Positions 42,515 through 52,090 are shown, counted from the first letter of the stretch. The stretch is 64,000 nucleotides of DNA from Paraburkholderia aspalathi (GCF_900116445.1 NZ_FPBH01000036.1:1-64000); one strand, 5' to 3'. Notes: generated by a model not told the origin, from the sequence alone. Numbers and translations: made by a program.

Positions 42515-44881
42515 TTGACTGAGCTTGAACAGGGTTTCATTTTGACCCGACACTGGCGGGATACCCCCGCCGGCACGGAGGTAGATTTCTGGCTGGCAAC
42601 AGACGGCGGGCCCCGTCACGTGCGCCTGCGTCCTCAGCCTTCGGTAGCCTTCATTCCGGCCGACCACCGCGAGCGAGCGGAAACCATCCTGCGCCGCGAA
42701 GCGCCGCTCGATCTGCGCCCGCTCGAACTGTGCGACTTCCAGCATCGGCCGGTGATGGGGCTTTATTGCCCGCAATACCGGCAATTAACGGGTTTCGAAA
42801 AACGCCTGAAACAAGGCGGCGTCGATGTCTACGAGGCCGACATCTTCCCGCCCGAGCGCTACATGATGGAGCGCTTCATTACCGCGCCGGTGTGGTTCGC
42901 CGGCGACGCACAGCATGGCGGCCCGCTTCTGAACGGCGAATTGAAGCCGGCCACGAACTACCGGCCGTCATTGAAGCTGGTGTCGCTCGATATCGAAACC
43001 AGCGCGCACGCCGAACTCTATTCGATCGCGCTCGAAGGTTGCGGGCAGCGCCAGGTCTATATGCTGGGGCCGCCGAACGGCGATGCGAGCGGCGTCCACT
43101 TCGACCTCGAATACTGCGAAACCCGCGCACAGTTGCTCGAAAAACTGAACGCGTGGCTGGAACGGCACGACCCCGACGCGATCATCGGCTGGAACCTCGT
43201 GCAGTTCGATTTGCGTGTGCTGCAGCAGCATGCCGAACAATATCGCGTGCCATTACGGCTCGGCCGCGGCGGCGCGGTCATGGAATGGCGCGAGCATGGC
43301 CATAAGCAGAACCATTTCTTCGCGGGCGCTGCGGGAAGATTGATCATCGACGGTATCGAAGCGCTGCGCTCCGCCACGTGGACTTTCCCTTCGTTCAGCC
43401 TCGAATACGTTTCGCGCACGGTGTTGGGCGAAGGCAAGTCGATCGACAATCCGTATCAGCGCATGGATGAAATCCAGCGTCGCTTCGATGAGGACAAACC
43501 TGCACTCGCGCAGTACAACCTGAAAGACTGCGAACTGGTCACGCGCATCTTTGCGAAGACCGAGTTGCTACCGTTTTTGCTGGAGCGCGCGACGGTCACC
43601 GGCCTGCCCGCGGATCGAAGCGGCGGATCGGTCGCGGCGTTCACGCATCTGTATATGCCACGGATGCATCGGCAAGGCTACGTTGCACCGAATCTCGGTG
43701 ACGTAGCCGGCGCCGCGAGCCCTGGTGGCTTCGTGATGGATTCACGGCCCGGCCTCTACGACTCGGTCCTGGTGCTCGACTACAAGAGCCTGTACCCGTC
43801 GATCATCCGCACGTTTCTGATCGACCCGCTGGGTCTCGTGGAAGGCATGCTGAATCCTGGCGACGATCAATCGGTGCCGGGTTTTCTCGGCGCACGCTTC
43901 TCGCGCACGCGCCATTGTTTGCCGTCGATTGTCGGCCAGGTGTGGCAGGGGCGCGAAACCGCCAAGCGCGAGAACAACAAGCCGCTTTCGCAGGCGTTGA
44001 AGATCATCATGAACGCCTTCTACGGCGTGCTCGGCTCCACAGGCTGCCGGTTCTTCGACCCGCGCCTCGCGTCGTCGATCACCATGCGCGGCCATGAAAT
44101 CATGCACACCACGCGTGAGCTCATTCAGGCGCAAGGCTACGAGGTTATTTACGGCGACACGGATTCGACCTTCGTGTGGTTGAAGCACGCGCATAGCGAG
44201 GAAGAAGCGAGTCGCATCGGCCGGGCGCTTGTCGAACATATCAACGCGCGGTGGCAGCAAAATCTGCAGGAGCGTTTCGGCCTCGAGAGCGCACTCGAGT
44301 TGCAATTCGAGCGGCACTACAAGCGCTTCTTCATGCCGACGATTCGCGGCGCCGAGGAAGGTAGCAAGAAGCGCTATGCCGGACTGACTGTCTTGCCGGA
44401 CGGTAGCGAGGACATCGTCTACAAAGGGCTCGAAACGGTGCGGACCGATTGGACAACGCTCGCCCAGCAGTTCCAGCAGGAACTCTATGGGCGAATCTTC
44501 AGGCAACAGCCGTATCAGGACTATGTACGCGACTACGTGCGCGATACGCTGGCAGGAAAACTGGACGATCAACTCGTGTATCGCAAGCGGCTGCGCCGCT
44601 CGCTCGGCGACTACGAACGCAACGTGCCGCCGCATGTGCGCGCGGCCCGTGTCGCCGACGAGTTCAACCGGCAACAGGGGCGCCCGCTGCAATACCAGGA
44701 CGGCGGCTGGATCAGCTATGTGATGACAACCGCCGGACCGGAACCGCTCGAAACCTTGCGCTCGGCGATCGACTACGAACACTATCTGACCCGGCAGTTG
44801 CAACCGGTCGCCGACGCGATCCTGCCGCTATTGCGCGATGACTTTACGACCTTGGTGTCGGGGCAAAGACAGTTGTTCTGA
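42515..44881 (+). CDS. polB: DNA polymerase II (family B)
   Basis: 788 aa (E. coli Pol II is 783). Proofreading exonuclease motifs SLDIETS, GWNLVQFD and YNLKDCELV; polymerase motifs DYKSLYPSII, NAFYGVLGS and YGDTDST, all intact. Used in translesion and restart synthesis after damage. The start is TTG 42515 behind GAGGTGGA. It is a single gene, divergent from the PRC-barrel gene and convergent with the porin gene at 44953. No LexA site that I can defend. Confidence 0.95.
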   Translation: MTELEQGFILTRHWRDTPAGTEVDFWLATDGGPRHVRLRPQPSVAFIPADHRERAETILRREAPLDLRPLELCDFQHRPVMGLYCPQYRQLTGFEKRLKQGGVDVYEADIFPPERYMMERFITAPVWFAGDAQHGGPLLNGELKPATNYRPSLKLVSLDIETSAHAELYSIALEGCGQRQVYMLGPPNGDASGVHFDLEYCETRAQLLEKLNAWLERHDPDAIIGWNLVQFDLRVLQQHAEQYRVPLRLGRGGAVMEWREHGHKQNHFFAGAAGRLIIDGIEALRSATWTFPSFSLEYVSRTVLGEGKSIDNPYQRMDEIQRRFDEDKPALAQYNLKDCELVTRIFAKTELLPFLLERATVTGLPADRSGGSVAAFTHLYMPRMHRQGYVAPNLGDVAGAASPGGFVMDSRPGLYDSVLVLDYKSLYPSIIRTFLIDPLGLVEGMLNPGDDQSVPGFLGARFSRTRHCLPSIVGQVWQGRETAKRENNKPLSQALKIIMNAFYGVLGSTGCRFFDPRLASSITMRGHEIMHTTRELIQAQGYEVIYGDTDSTFVWLKHAHSEEEASRIGRALVEHINARWQQNLQERFGLESALELQFERHYKRFFMPTIRGAEEGSKKRYAGLTVLPDGSEDIVYKGLETVRTDWTTLAQQFQQELYGRIFRQQPYQDYVRDYVRDTLAGKLDDQLVYRKRLRRSLGDYERNVPPHVRAARVADEFNRQQGRPLQYQDGGWISYVMTTAGPEPLETLRSAIDYEHYLTRQLQPVADAILPLLRDDFTTLVSGQRQLF

Positions 44882-44952
44882 GAGCAGCATTTGCAATGAA
44901 TGCTTCGCAGAAGCCGCATGACACGTCTGCTTGAATAACAACCGTCGCATCC

Positions 44953-46074
44953 TCAGAAGCTCGTGCGCAAGCCAATGCGTGCAAGCGTCTGCGACCGGTT
45001 GCTCGCCGCACCGTCCGGTTGCAACAAACCGTTGATCCACGCCCGCGTCACCGCCGCATCGCCACCCGCGCGCTGATACATCGCTTCAATATAGCCAGTA
45101 GTGCGCTTCGAGAAACTGTATTGCAGCGCCGTGGTGATCTGCTGCGCCTTGTTGTCCAGCAGCACGTCGTTGCCTTTCATATACGCATAGTCGAGGCCGA
45201 GGGTCCATGCCCCGGAGATCGTCCACGCCGCACTGCCCTTGTACACGTCGATCTTCGCACCACTCGCCGTATTCTTCGTGTTGGTGTACAGCAGCATGGC
45301 CAGAACGCTGCCGAAGTTATAGTGCGCGCCGACCCCGAAATTGCGGATACCGTCGTGACCGTCGCCCAGTTGCGGATATTTCACTTCGACATACGCCGCT
45401 CCGATGCCGAACGGACCGTTCGCATAGTTCGCACCGAAGCTCATCGTCGAGTCTTCTGAAAACGAGCCCGGCACGCCGCCAAAGCCATAGAGCGCGCCGA
45501 AAGTGAAGCCCGAGATATCCGGGCTACGATACTTGACCGAGTTCCCCACACGCGTTGCACCCGCCATGCGGTCAAAGTCGAACGAGCCGGTTGGATTGTT
45601 CGGCACGCCCAACGCAGTGAACGGCCCCTGACGAAAATCGTAGATCCCACCGAACAGGAACGCGCCGTCATACAGTCCGAGCGTCAGCGTCTCGAACATG
45701 AAGTCATACTGATTGCCGAAGGTCAGCGAGCCGAAGCGGTCGTTGGTGAGTCCCACCAGCGCTGTGCGATTGAAAAGCTGTCCTGCGCCGGGGATCGTCG
45801 CGCCGCTGCCCAGATCGAACTGCGACGTGAGCTCGAAGATCGCCTTATTGCCGCCCCCCAGGTCTTCACTGCCTTTAAAGGTCAGCAAATCCGGCGACAG
45901 CACGCCGCTGTCGAACAGCGTCGCCGCGCCGCCATGCTGGTTGTTCACATCAGTAACGCCCGCATCGATCACGCCTTGCAGTGTCACGCTGCTTTGCGCG
46001 CCTGCGAAACCCGGCGCCATCAACGCGACCGTGCAGCCTGCTAGCGAAAAGCGCTTCGCCTTCGTCTTTTTCAT
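44953..46074 (-). CDS. Gram-negative porin of the hydroquinone module
   Basis: 373 aa. Signal peptide to about residue 26 (LAGCTVALMAPGFAGAQ), SSVTLQGVIDAGVTDV, GSEDLGGGNKAIFELTSQFD, C-terminal ARIGLRTSF ending in Phe. Its ATG overlaps the stop of the Rieske gene (ATGA), so it is coupled to the catabolic operon. Probably the outer-membrane entry for the aromatic substrate. Confidence 0.9.
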   Translation of the reverse strand: MKKTKAKRFSLAGCTVALMAPGFAGAQSSVTLQGVIDAGVTDVNNQHGGAATLFDSGVLSPDLLTFKGSEDLGGGNKAIFELTSQFDLGSGATIPGAGQLFNRTALVGLTNDRFGSLTFGNQYDFMFETLTLGLYDGAFLFGGIYDFRQGPFTALGVPNNPTGSFDFDRMAGATRVGNSVKYRSPDISGFTFGALYGFGGVPGSFSEDSTMSFGANYANGPFGIGAAYVEVKYPQLGDGHDGIRNFGVGAHYNFGSVLAMLLYTNTKNTASGAKIDVYKGSAAWTISGAWTLGLDYAYMKGNDVLLDNKAQQITTALQYSFSKRTTGYIEAMYQRAGGDAAVTRAWINGLLQPDGAASNRSQTLARIGLRTSF

Positions 46075-46439
46075 GCTTGTCCCCTTCCGTCGTTGTTGAA
46101 TATGTCTCTCTGCTCGATACGAATGGCAACGCGTGTGAGCGCCGCGCCCTGACACGGACCGTCGATGCACTGACCGTCTTCGAAACGGAACATCGCGCTG
46201 TGATGCGCGCACATCAGCAATTCGGCGTCGTAGGCCCAGAACGTGTTCGGCTCGTAGTTCAGCGGAATCGAAAAGTGCGGGCAGACGTTGCGATAGGCCC
46301 AGGCGTCGTCACCCCGGCGCACCACGACGATGCCAGGAGCACCGGCTTGCTCAGCGGCAACTTCCAGCGCGCCGCCGTCTGGGATATCGTCGAGCGCGCA
46401 TAGAAAGTCCGCATGATGTTCGGGACTCGCCGCATTCAT
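46071..46439 (-). CDS. Rieske [2Fe-2S] ferredoxin-like protein
   Basis: 122 aa single-domain Rieske protein. Cluster ligands C53-P-H55 and C77-x2-H80 (NVCPHFSIPL, LLMCAHHSAMF) are complete. Such ferredoxins pass electrons to ring-hydroxylating oxygenases, but no oxygenase alpha subunit or reductase is nearby. It lies 12 bases after the intradiol dioxygenase gene and overlaps the porin gene. A role in keeping the iron dioxygenases reduced, or in serving a distant oxygenase, is possible. Confidence 0.85.
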   Translation of the reverse strand: MNAASPEHHADFLCALDDIPDGGALEVAAEQAGAPGIVVVRRGDDAWAYRNVCPHFSIPLNYEPNTFWAYDAELLMCAHHSAMFRFEDGQCIDGPCQGAALTRVAIRIEQRDIFNNDGRGQA

Positions 46440-46451
46440 GACGTGCCCTCC

Positions 46452-47315
46452 TCACGCGAGTCGTCGACTCATCACGAAGTCGCGCTGGACTTCGAAGAAC
46501 GGGCTCGGCAAGTCCCATTCCTTCGCGGCCGACGCGTTGTCGTTCGGCACGTAGTCGATTACGAGCGACGGCTTCGCGCCAAACACCGCGTCGGAGTCGA
46601 CATACGGGTCACCAGCGGAATACAACGCGGTGGTGAGCGTCTCGTAGCCCGGCGCTTCGATCAGAAAATGGATATGCGCAGGTCGCATCGGATGACGTCC
46701 GGTCGCGAGCAGCATCTGTCCGACGGGGCCATCGGTTGGAATCGGATAGCTGGTCGGTTTGATGGTTCTGAATGCGTATTCGCCGTTCGGTCCAGAACGG
46801 AATTTGCCGCGCAGATTGCTCTCGGGCTGATCGGGGTCCTGGCCTTCGTACATGCCGTTATTGGCCGTTTCCCAGACTTCCATCAACGCGCCGGATACCG
46901 GTATGCCGCGCTCGTCGACGAGACGGCCGCGGATCAGCGTGGGCTCGCCTTCGGTGCGCGCGATATTGGCGCCGAAGGCCTCATCGCTCGCGCCCTCGCG
47001 GTAGAACGGGCCGAGCAGGCTGCTCTCGGTCGTGTCGCCGGCGCGTTCGTGATTGATCGCGTCGACCATGATCGACAGGCCAAGCGTGTCCGACAGCAGG
47101 ATGAACTCCTGGCGTATGCCGCTGCACTTGTTGCCGGTCGCCGTCAGGAATTCAATGCCGCGGCGCCACTCCTCGCCGGTCAGTTCAACCTCGCTGGCAA
47201 ACGCATGCAGATGCCTGACCAGCGCGGTCATGATCTGCTTGAGTCGCGGATCGGTGCAGTCGGCGAACGTCCTGAGCACGTTCTGCGTCAAAGGATGGAT
47301 AGTTTCGTCGTTCAT
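46452..47315 (-). CDS. Hydroxyquinol 1,2-dioxygenase (intradiol ring cleavage)
   Basis: 287 aa. Non-heme Fe(III) intradiol enzyme: Y156 (NGMYEGQD), Y190 (TSYPIP), H214 and H216 (RPAHIHF) are the expected ligands. The N-terminal helical dimer domain (TADPRLK-like region, LTGEEWRRGIEFLTATG) is the catechol/hydroxyquinol type. The neighbouring maleylacetate reductase favours hydroxyquinol: its cleavage gives maleylacetate directly. Catechol 1,2-dioxygenase is the alternative. Gap to livM is 8 bases. Confidence 0.85.
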   Translation of the reverse strand: MNDETIHPLTQNVLRTFADCTDPRLKQIMTALVRHLHAFASEVELTGEEWRRGIEFLTATGNKCSGIRQEFILLSDTLGLSIMVDAINHERAGDTTESSLLGPFYREGASDEAFGANIARTEGEPTLIRGRLVDERGIPVSGALMEVWETANNGMYEGQDPDQPESNLRGKFRSGPNGEYAFRTIKPTSYPIPTDGPVGQMLLATGRHPMRPAHIHFLIEAPGYETLTTALYSAGDPYVDSDAVFGAKPSLVIDYVPNDNASAAKEWDLPSPFFEVQRDFVMSRRLA

Positions 47316-47323
47316 TGTCGACC

Positions 47324-48430
47324 TCATGCGCGATGGGGAGCCGACGGCGCTTCGACGGAATCGGTCGATGCGTCGTGCGGCGAAGCTTGCTGTGAATCTG
47401 GCTGGGAAGCGCCAGCGTCGACGAATACAACGCGGCGTCCCACGGGGAACAATTGCAGTCCGTAGCGGCGCGATACGAAGCCCCACAGCCCTTGCGGAAA
47501 GAACATCGTTACGACGATCGCCAGCGCGCCGAGCCCGATCAGATACCAGGTGCCGAAGTCGGAGAGAAACTGGTTCAGCACGAAGAAAATCAGCGCGCCG
47601 ACAATCGGCCCTTCGAGCGTGCCCAGGCCGCCGATCATCACGATGAAAATGCCGAACGCGGTCCAGTTCACCGAGAACGCCGCGTCCGGCGAGATGCGCA
47701 GGTTGCCGACGAAATACAGGCCACCGGCCAACGCCGTACCGCACGCGGATACCAGATAGACGAGCAAGCGTGCACGCTTCACGTCGACACCCTGACTGCT
47801 GGCCGCCACCGCGTTGTCACGCATCGCGGTCAACGCGAGCCCAGCTTTGGAACGCAGAAACAGATACAACAGACCGATCGCCGCCGCGACGATAGCGAGC
47901 GCGAGCCATAGCGTCAGCGATTCACGCAGCGCACGCGGCACGTCCTGCAGCGCGGTGAGGCTGGTGCCCGAACCACCGCCCAGCACCGAGACGTTCGCCA
48001 CCGTCAGCCGGAACACCTCAGCGATCACCCACGTGCCGATTGCGAAGTAGCCGCCTTCCAGCCGGAACGCCACCATCGATACGGGAATTGCGATGACCGT
48101 TGCAATTGCCGCCGCGATCGGCACAGCGACGAACGGCGAGATCCCGCAGTAGTTGGCGAGAATCAGCATCCCATAGCCCCCGATCCCGAAGAACGCCTGC
48201 TGCCCGATCGACACCATCCCGCCATAGCCCGCCAGCAGATTCCACATCAAGGCGAACACCAGATACGACGCGAGCTGCACGAAGTCGCGCATCGCATCGC
48301 GCCCCGCCCACCATGGCGCGCTCGCTACCGCCAGCGCGACGATCAGCAACACGATCATCGCCACGCGGCTCGCGCGGGTCGCGCGCCGCACTTCGAAGCC
48401 CCCTGCGGGCCGGTTCATATGCATCGTCAT
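47324..48430 (-). CDS. Branched-chain-type ABC transporter permease (LivM-like)
   Basis: 368 aa, 8-10 predicted membrane segments. Typical LivM blocks: LNLLAGYGG-type segment (MWNLLAGYGGMVSIGQQAFFGIGGYG) and IGGLGTLEGPIVGA. The C-terminal ~40 residues are polar and Ser/Pro-rich, longer than usual. Part of a complete Liv-type importer within the hydroquinone operon, so its substrate is probably aromatic rather than an amino acid. Confidence 0.88.
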   Translation of the reverse strand: MTMHMNRPAGGFEVRRATRASRVAMIVLLIVALAVASAPWWAGRDAMRDFVQLASYLVFALMWNLLAGYGGMVSIGQQAFFGIGGYGMLILANYCGISPFVAVPIAAAIATVIAIPVSMVAFRLEGGYFAIGTWVIAEVFRLTVANVSVLGGGSGTSLTALQDVPRALRESLTLWLALAIVAAAIGLLYLFLRSKAGLALTAMRDNAVAASSQGVDVKRARLLVYLVSACGTALAGGLYFVGNLRISPDAAFSVNWTAFGIFIVMIGGLGTLEGPIVGALIFFVLNQFLSDFGTWYLIGLGALAIVVTMFFPQGLWGFVSRRYGLQLFPVGRRVVFVDAGASQPDSQQASPHDASTDSVEAPSAPHRA

Positions 48431-48439
48431 ATCGAGCCT

Positions 48440-49306
48440 CTATGCGGTTTTGGGCAGCAAGCCCTGCGGCCGGGCCACCAGCACGCCGAGAAACACCACG
48501 TGGCCGAGCCAGATACCCCAGCCAGGATCGAAGTAAAAGCCCACCTGCTGCGCAATACCGAGCGCCATGCCGCCGACGAACGTGCCCCAGAACGAGCCCA
48601 TCCCGCCGATGATCACGGCTTCGAACGCGTACAGCAGCAAAGCCGGGCCATCGGTCGGCGACACCGCGGTGCGCATCGAGTACAGCGCGGCGGCGACTGC
48701 GATGAGCACGAACGCGATGCCCATCGCGAGTGCATAGGTGCGGCGATAGGAAACGCCCATCAGTTGCACGATCTCGCGGTCATCCGACGTGGCGCGAAAC
48801 GCGCGGCCAAGTGGCGTGCGGCCGAACAACCACTGCATGGCGAAAGCCAAAGCGGTGGTGACGACCAAAGTGACGAGTGGCAAATAGCCCAGCGTGATGC
48901 CGCCCGCGAGCGTGAGGCTCTTCGACTCAAAGCTGCCTGTTGCGATCGAACGCGGATCGGCGGAGAACACCTGCTGCAACACGTTCTGGATCACGATCGA
49001 CAAGCCGAACGTGACGATCAGTGAAGGCAGCGGATCGCGGCTGCTCACCCGGTTGAGGACCGTGTACTGCACCGCGTAACCCGCACCAAACGCAATCACG
49101 AGCAGCAGCACCAGCGACACGGCGAGCGGCAGATGCGCGTAGTTCGTGAGCGCGAACAACACGAACACCAGCAGCACGATGAAATCGCCGTGCGCGGTGT
49201 TGGTGAGCCGCATCACGCCGAACACCAGCGATTGCCCCATCGCGAAGAGCCCATACAGCGCGCCGAGCAGCACACCCTGTACGACGATATTGATGAACGT
49301 GTTCAT
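48440..49306 (-). CDS. Branched-chain-type ABC transporter permease (LivH-like)
   Basis: 288 aa, about 8 predicted membrane segments: LLGALYGLFAMGQSLVFGVMRLTNTAHGDF at the start and AVIIGGMGSFWGTFVGG near the end, both classic LivH. Starts within the livF stop (ATGA overlap). Pairs with the LivM-like gene to form the channel. Confidence 0.9.
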   Translation of the reverse strand: MNTFINIVVQGVLLGALYGLFAMGQSLVFGVMRLTNTAHGDFIVLLVFVLFALTNYAHLPLAVSLVLLLVIAFGAGYAVQYTVLNRVSSRDPLPSLIVTFGLSIVIQNVLQQVFSADPRSIATGSFESKSLTLAGGITLGYLPLVTLVVTTALAFAMQWLFGRTPLGRAFRATSDDREIVQLMGVSYRRTYALAMGIAFVLIAVAAALYSMRTAVSPTDGPALLLYAFEAVIIGGMGSFWGTFVGGMALGIAQQVGFYFDPGWGIWLGHVVFLGVLVARPQGLLPKTA

Positions 49307-50013
49307 GCGACCGCTCCAAAATATGCCTGCGTGATGGCCTCATCTGAAACTTCGGCCGACACGCCAGCTAGCGACACGCGTCCTTCCTGGAAGCAATAGA
49401 AACGCGACGACACGCGGCGCGCCAGTTGCACGTCCTGCTCGACGACGATTGCGCTCATGCCGTCAGCGACAATCGCGGGCAACGCTGCATAGATCTCGCG
49501 CACGATCACCGGCGCGAGGCCGAGCGAAAGTTCGTCGCACATCAGCAGATCGGGATTGCTCATCAGCGCACGGCCGATCGCGACCATCTGCTGCTGACCA
49601 CCCGACAAGGCGGTGGCCGCATGGTGACGACGCTCCCGCAAGGCCGGAAACAGCGAGTAGACGCTTTGCAGGTTCCAGCGGCCGGGCCGTTTGGAAAATG
49701 CGCCGAGCAGCAGGTTTTCCTCGACGCTCAGGCTCGCAAACAGACGCCGCCCTTCCGGCACCAGCGCAATGCCCTTGCCGACAATGCTCGCCGCAGCCAC
49801 GCCGCCAATTGGCTCTCCGCGATACAGGATCTGCCCGGCGGAACGCGGGCGCAGCAGGCCCGCCACTGATTTCAGAAAGGTCGACTTGCCCGCGCCGTTC
49901 GAGCCGATCAGCGCGATGATCTCACCGGGCGCCACCGTCACGTCGATGCCGAACAGCGCCTGGAAGTCGCCGTAAAACGCGCTCAGCGCGCGAGTCTCCA
50001 GTAATGCCGACAT
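49303..50013 (-). CDS. Branched-chain-type ABC transporter ATPase (LivF-like)
   Basis: 236 aa from ATG 50013 (GGAGG at proper spacing; a TTG at 50019 is too close). Walker A GSNGAGKST (37-45), signature LSGGQQQM, Walker B LLMCDELSLGLAP with Leu where Pro is usual in DEP. Short LivF type without the LivG insertion. Confidence 0.9.
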   Translation of the reverse strand: MSALLETRALSAFYGDFQALFGIDVTVAPGEIIALIGSNGAGKSTFLKSVAGLLRPRSAGQILYRGEPIGGVAAASIVGKGIALVPEGRRLFASLSVEENLLLGAFSKRPGRWNLQSVYSLFPALRERRHHAATALSGGQQQMVAIGRALMSNPDLLMCDELSLGLAPVIVREIYAALPAIVADGMSAIVVEQDVQLARRVSSRFYCFQEGRVSLAGVSAEVSDEAITQAYFGAVA

Positions 50014-50015
50014 GG

Positions 50016-50738
50016 TCAAGCCTCCAGTCCGAGATACACGCGCCGCACATCGGGGTCGTCCATCACGGCGCCGGGCAGGCCTTCAGCAAGCCGTTTGCCG
50101 AAGTTGATGACGAGCAGCCTGTCGGCCACCGCGAGCAATGCATGTACGACGTGTTCGATCCACACGATCGTCACGCCCGCCTCTTTCACGCGACGAATCT
50201 CGCCGACGAGTTCGTGCGTTTCGGGTTCGGTCAGGCCGCCTGCAATTTCATCCAGCAGTAACAGCTGCGGTTGCGTGGCCAATGCGCGGGCCAGTTCGAG
50301 ACGTTTGCGGTCCAACAGGCCCAGCGTGCCGGCCAACTGGTTGGCGCGCGCTTTGAGACCCGTGCGTTCGAGCACATCCATGCAGACGTCATAGGCAGCG
50401 TGCTCGGCCAGTTCGCCACCGAAGGTCGCGCCGACCAGCAGGTTTTCGAATACCGTCATGCCGCCGAACGGACGCGGCACCTGATACGAGCGGCCAATCC
50501 CGGCTGCGCATCGGCGATGCGGCGGTAAGTGGTTCACATCCGCGCCGTCGAATTCGACACTGCCCTGATCGGGCCGCACGTCGCCGCTAACGAGGTTGAA
50601 CAGCGTGGTCTTGCCCGCACCATTCGGACCGAGAATGCCGTAGGTCTCGCCGCGTTCGACCGTGAAGCTGATGTCGTCAGTCACCTGCAGCGCGCCATAA
50701 CGCTTCGACACGCCGGTTAATATGAGAACTGGGTTCAT
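50016..50738 (-). CDS. Branched-chain-type ABC transporter ATPase (LivG-like)
   Basis: 240 aa. Walker A GPNGAGKTT (37-45), LivG-type IGRSYQVPRPFGGMTVFENLLVG, Walker B LLLLDEIAGGLTE. ATG 50738 follows GGAGAG. Two bases separate it from the livF start, so coupled. The DEIAGGL variant is common in importers of aromatic acids and other non-amino-acid substrates. Confidence 0.9.
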   Translation of the reverse strand: MNPVLILTGVSKRYGALQVTDDISFTVERGETYGILGPNGAGKTTLFNLVSGDVRPDQGSVEFDGADVNHLPPHRRCAAGIGRSYQVPRPFGGMTVFENLLVGATFGGELAEHAAYDVCMDVLERTGLKARANQLAGTLGLLDRKRLELARALATQPQLLLLDEIAGGLTEPETHELVGEIRRVKEAGVTIVWIEHVVHALLAVADRLLVINFGKRLAEGLPGAVMDDPDVRRVYLGLEA

Positions 50739-50758
50739 CACCGCTCTCCGCTATGCGT

Positions 50759-52048
50759 TCACGCGATCAGCTTGAGCGGGCCGGATAGCGGCACGCTCGG
50801 CGCGAGCTGGTTGTTGACGATGGCGAGATCGAAGCGATGCTGCTGCCCCTTCACCCATTGGCCGCCTACCAAAGGCGTCTTCGCGACGTTCTTCACCGGT
50901 CCGCTGCCCCATGCGACATGACCGACCAGCGTGTCGAGCTTCGTCGCCGCCACTGCGTCGCGGATCGCTTCGTTAGAGTCGATATCTTTCGTGCGCTTTA
51001 GCGAATCGACGGCGATTTCGAACAGCGCATGTGCGAAACCGATCGGTTGCGTCCATTGCTTCGACGTGATGCGCTCGTAGTCGTCCGCGACTTGCCGCGC
51101 GTTTTGTCCCGTCAGCGATGATTTGAACGGATGCGAAGGCGACCACCACACCTCGGTGGAAAGGCCATCGCCGAGATCGCCGAGCGCTTCGATCGAAGTG
51201 GGAAACAGCAGTGCCTTGCCGATCGAAATGACCTTGGGTTTCAGACCTTGCTGACGCGCCTGCACGAGAAAGTTCTTCGCGTCGGGCGGAATCACGACGC
51301 CGGTCACGATCTGCGCATTTGCCTGCTTGAACGAGGAAATCTGCGCGGAGAAGTCCTGCGTCATGCTCTGAAAACGGCCCGGGTCCTTCAGCGTGAAGCC
51401 TTTCTGCGCGAGCACTGGCGGAAAGCCAAGCTTCGCATCGCCCCAGGCGTTGCCGTCGCCATCGTTCGGAAACAGACCGCCGACGCTGTGATTGGTCTGC
51501 ACCGCTTGCCACATGCCGGTGTAGACGGTGATCACGTCCTCCAGTCCCCAGAAGAAGTGATAGGTGAAGCGGAAGCCTTTCTTCGGATCGCCCTTTCTGC
51601 CGAAGAACCAGGGCTGCCACGGCACGACCGTCGACACGCAGGGCATCTCGTTCAACTCGCACGCATCGCTCACAGGATTCGCGGTCTCGGGCGTACCGGA
51701 TACGAGCATGATGTCGACCTTGTCCTTCAGGATCAGATCGTTGGCGACTTCGCCGGCACGATTCGGGTTCGACTGACTGTCCTTGACGACGATCGACACC
51801 GGATAGGTTTTGCCGCCAATCACGATGCCGTTTTTCAGCGTCGTCTGCATCTGCTGGATCGTGAAGCGGTCGGCCTCACCGAACGGCGCGAGCGGGCCGG
51901 TTTGCGGCGATACGTAGCCGATTTTCAGCGTGCGCGGGCCGGCGGCGAAGACGAGCGGCGAGAACGCCGAGGTTGACGCGGCGAGCGCGCCACCGGCGGC
52001 GAGTGTGACGAAGCGGCGGCGCTTCGCATCGAAGGAATATGCGTCCAT
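50759..52048 (-). CDS. ABC transporter periplasmic binding protein (Liv type)
   Basis: 429 aa. N-terminal KRRRFVTLAAGGALAAS...VFAAG is a Tat-like signal, then TLKIGYVSPQTGPLAPFGEAD, a type I periplasmic-binding fold as in LivJ/LivK and in binding proteins for aromatic acids. AGGAGA precedes ATG 52048. It is the first gene of the importer block and follows maleylacetate reductase, so it probably captures the aromatic growth substrate. Confidence 0.88.
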   Translation of the reverse strand: MDAYSFDAKRRRFVTLAAGGALAASTSAFSPLVFAAGPRTLKIGYVSPQTGPLAPFGEADRFTIQQMQTTLKNGIVIGGKTYPVSIVVKDSQSNPNRAGEVANDLILKDKVDIMLVSGTPETANPVSDACELNEMPCVSTVVPWQPWFFGRKGDPKKGFRFTYHFFWGLEDVITVYTGMWQAVQTNHSVGGLFPNDGDGNAWGDAKLGFPPVLAQKGFTLKDPGRFQSMTQDFSAQISSFKQANAQIVTGVVIPPDAKNFLVQARQQGLKPKVISIGKALLFPTSIEALGDLGDGLSTEVWWSPSHPFKSSLTGQNARQVADDYERITSKQWTQPIGFAHALFEIAVDSLKRTKDIDSNEAIRDAVAATKLDTLVGHVAWGSGPVKNVAKTPLVGGQWVKGQQHRFDLAIVNNQLAPSVPLSGPLKLIA

Positions 52049-52090
52049 GGTTGTCTCCTGAATTTTTTTGTATGAGTGGGGGCGTTCGTG

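Noticed and set aside
43742..44803. 353-codon antisense open frame over polB
   Set aside because: Shadow of the polymerase gene; no domain and no ribosome site.
42515..44881. Phage- or defence-associated family B polymerase
   Set aside because: Length, motif set and housekeeping-like surroundings fit ordinary chromosomal DNA polymerase II.
47324..52048. Ordinary leucine/isoleucine/valine importer
   Set aside because: It is embedded within the aromatic operon with short or overlapping junctions, so a branched-chain amino acid role is less likely; the liv symbols were therefore not assigned.
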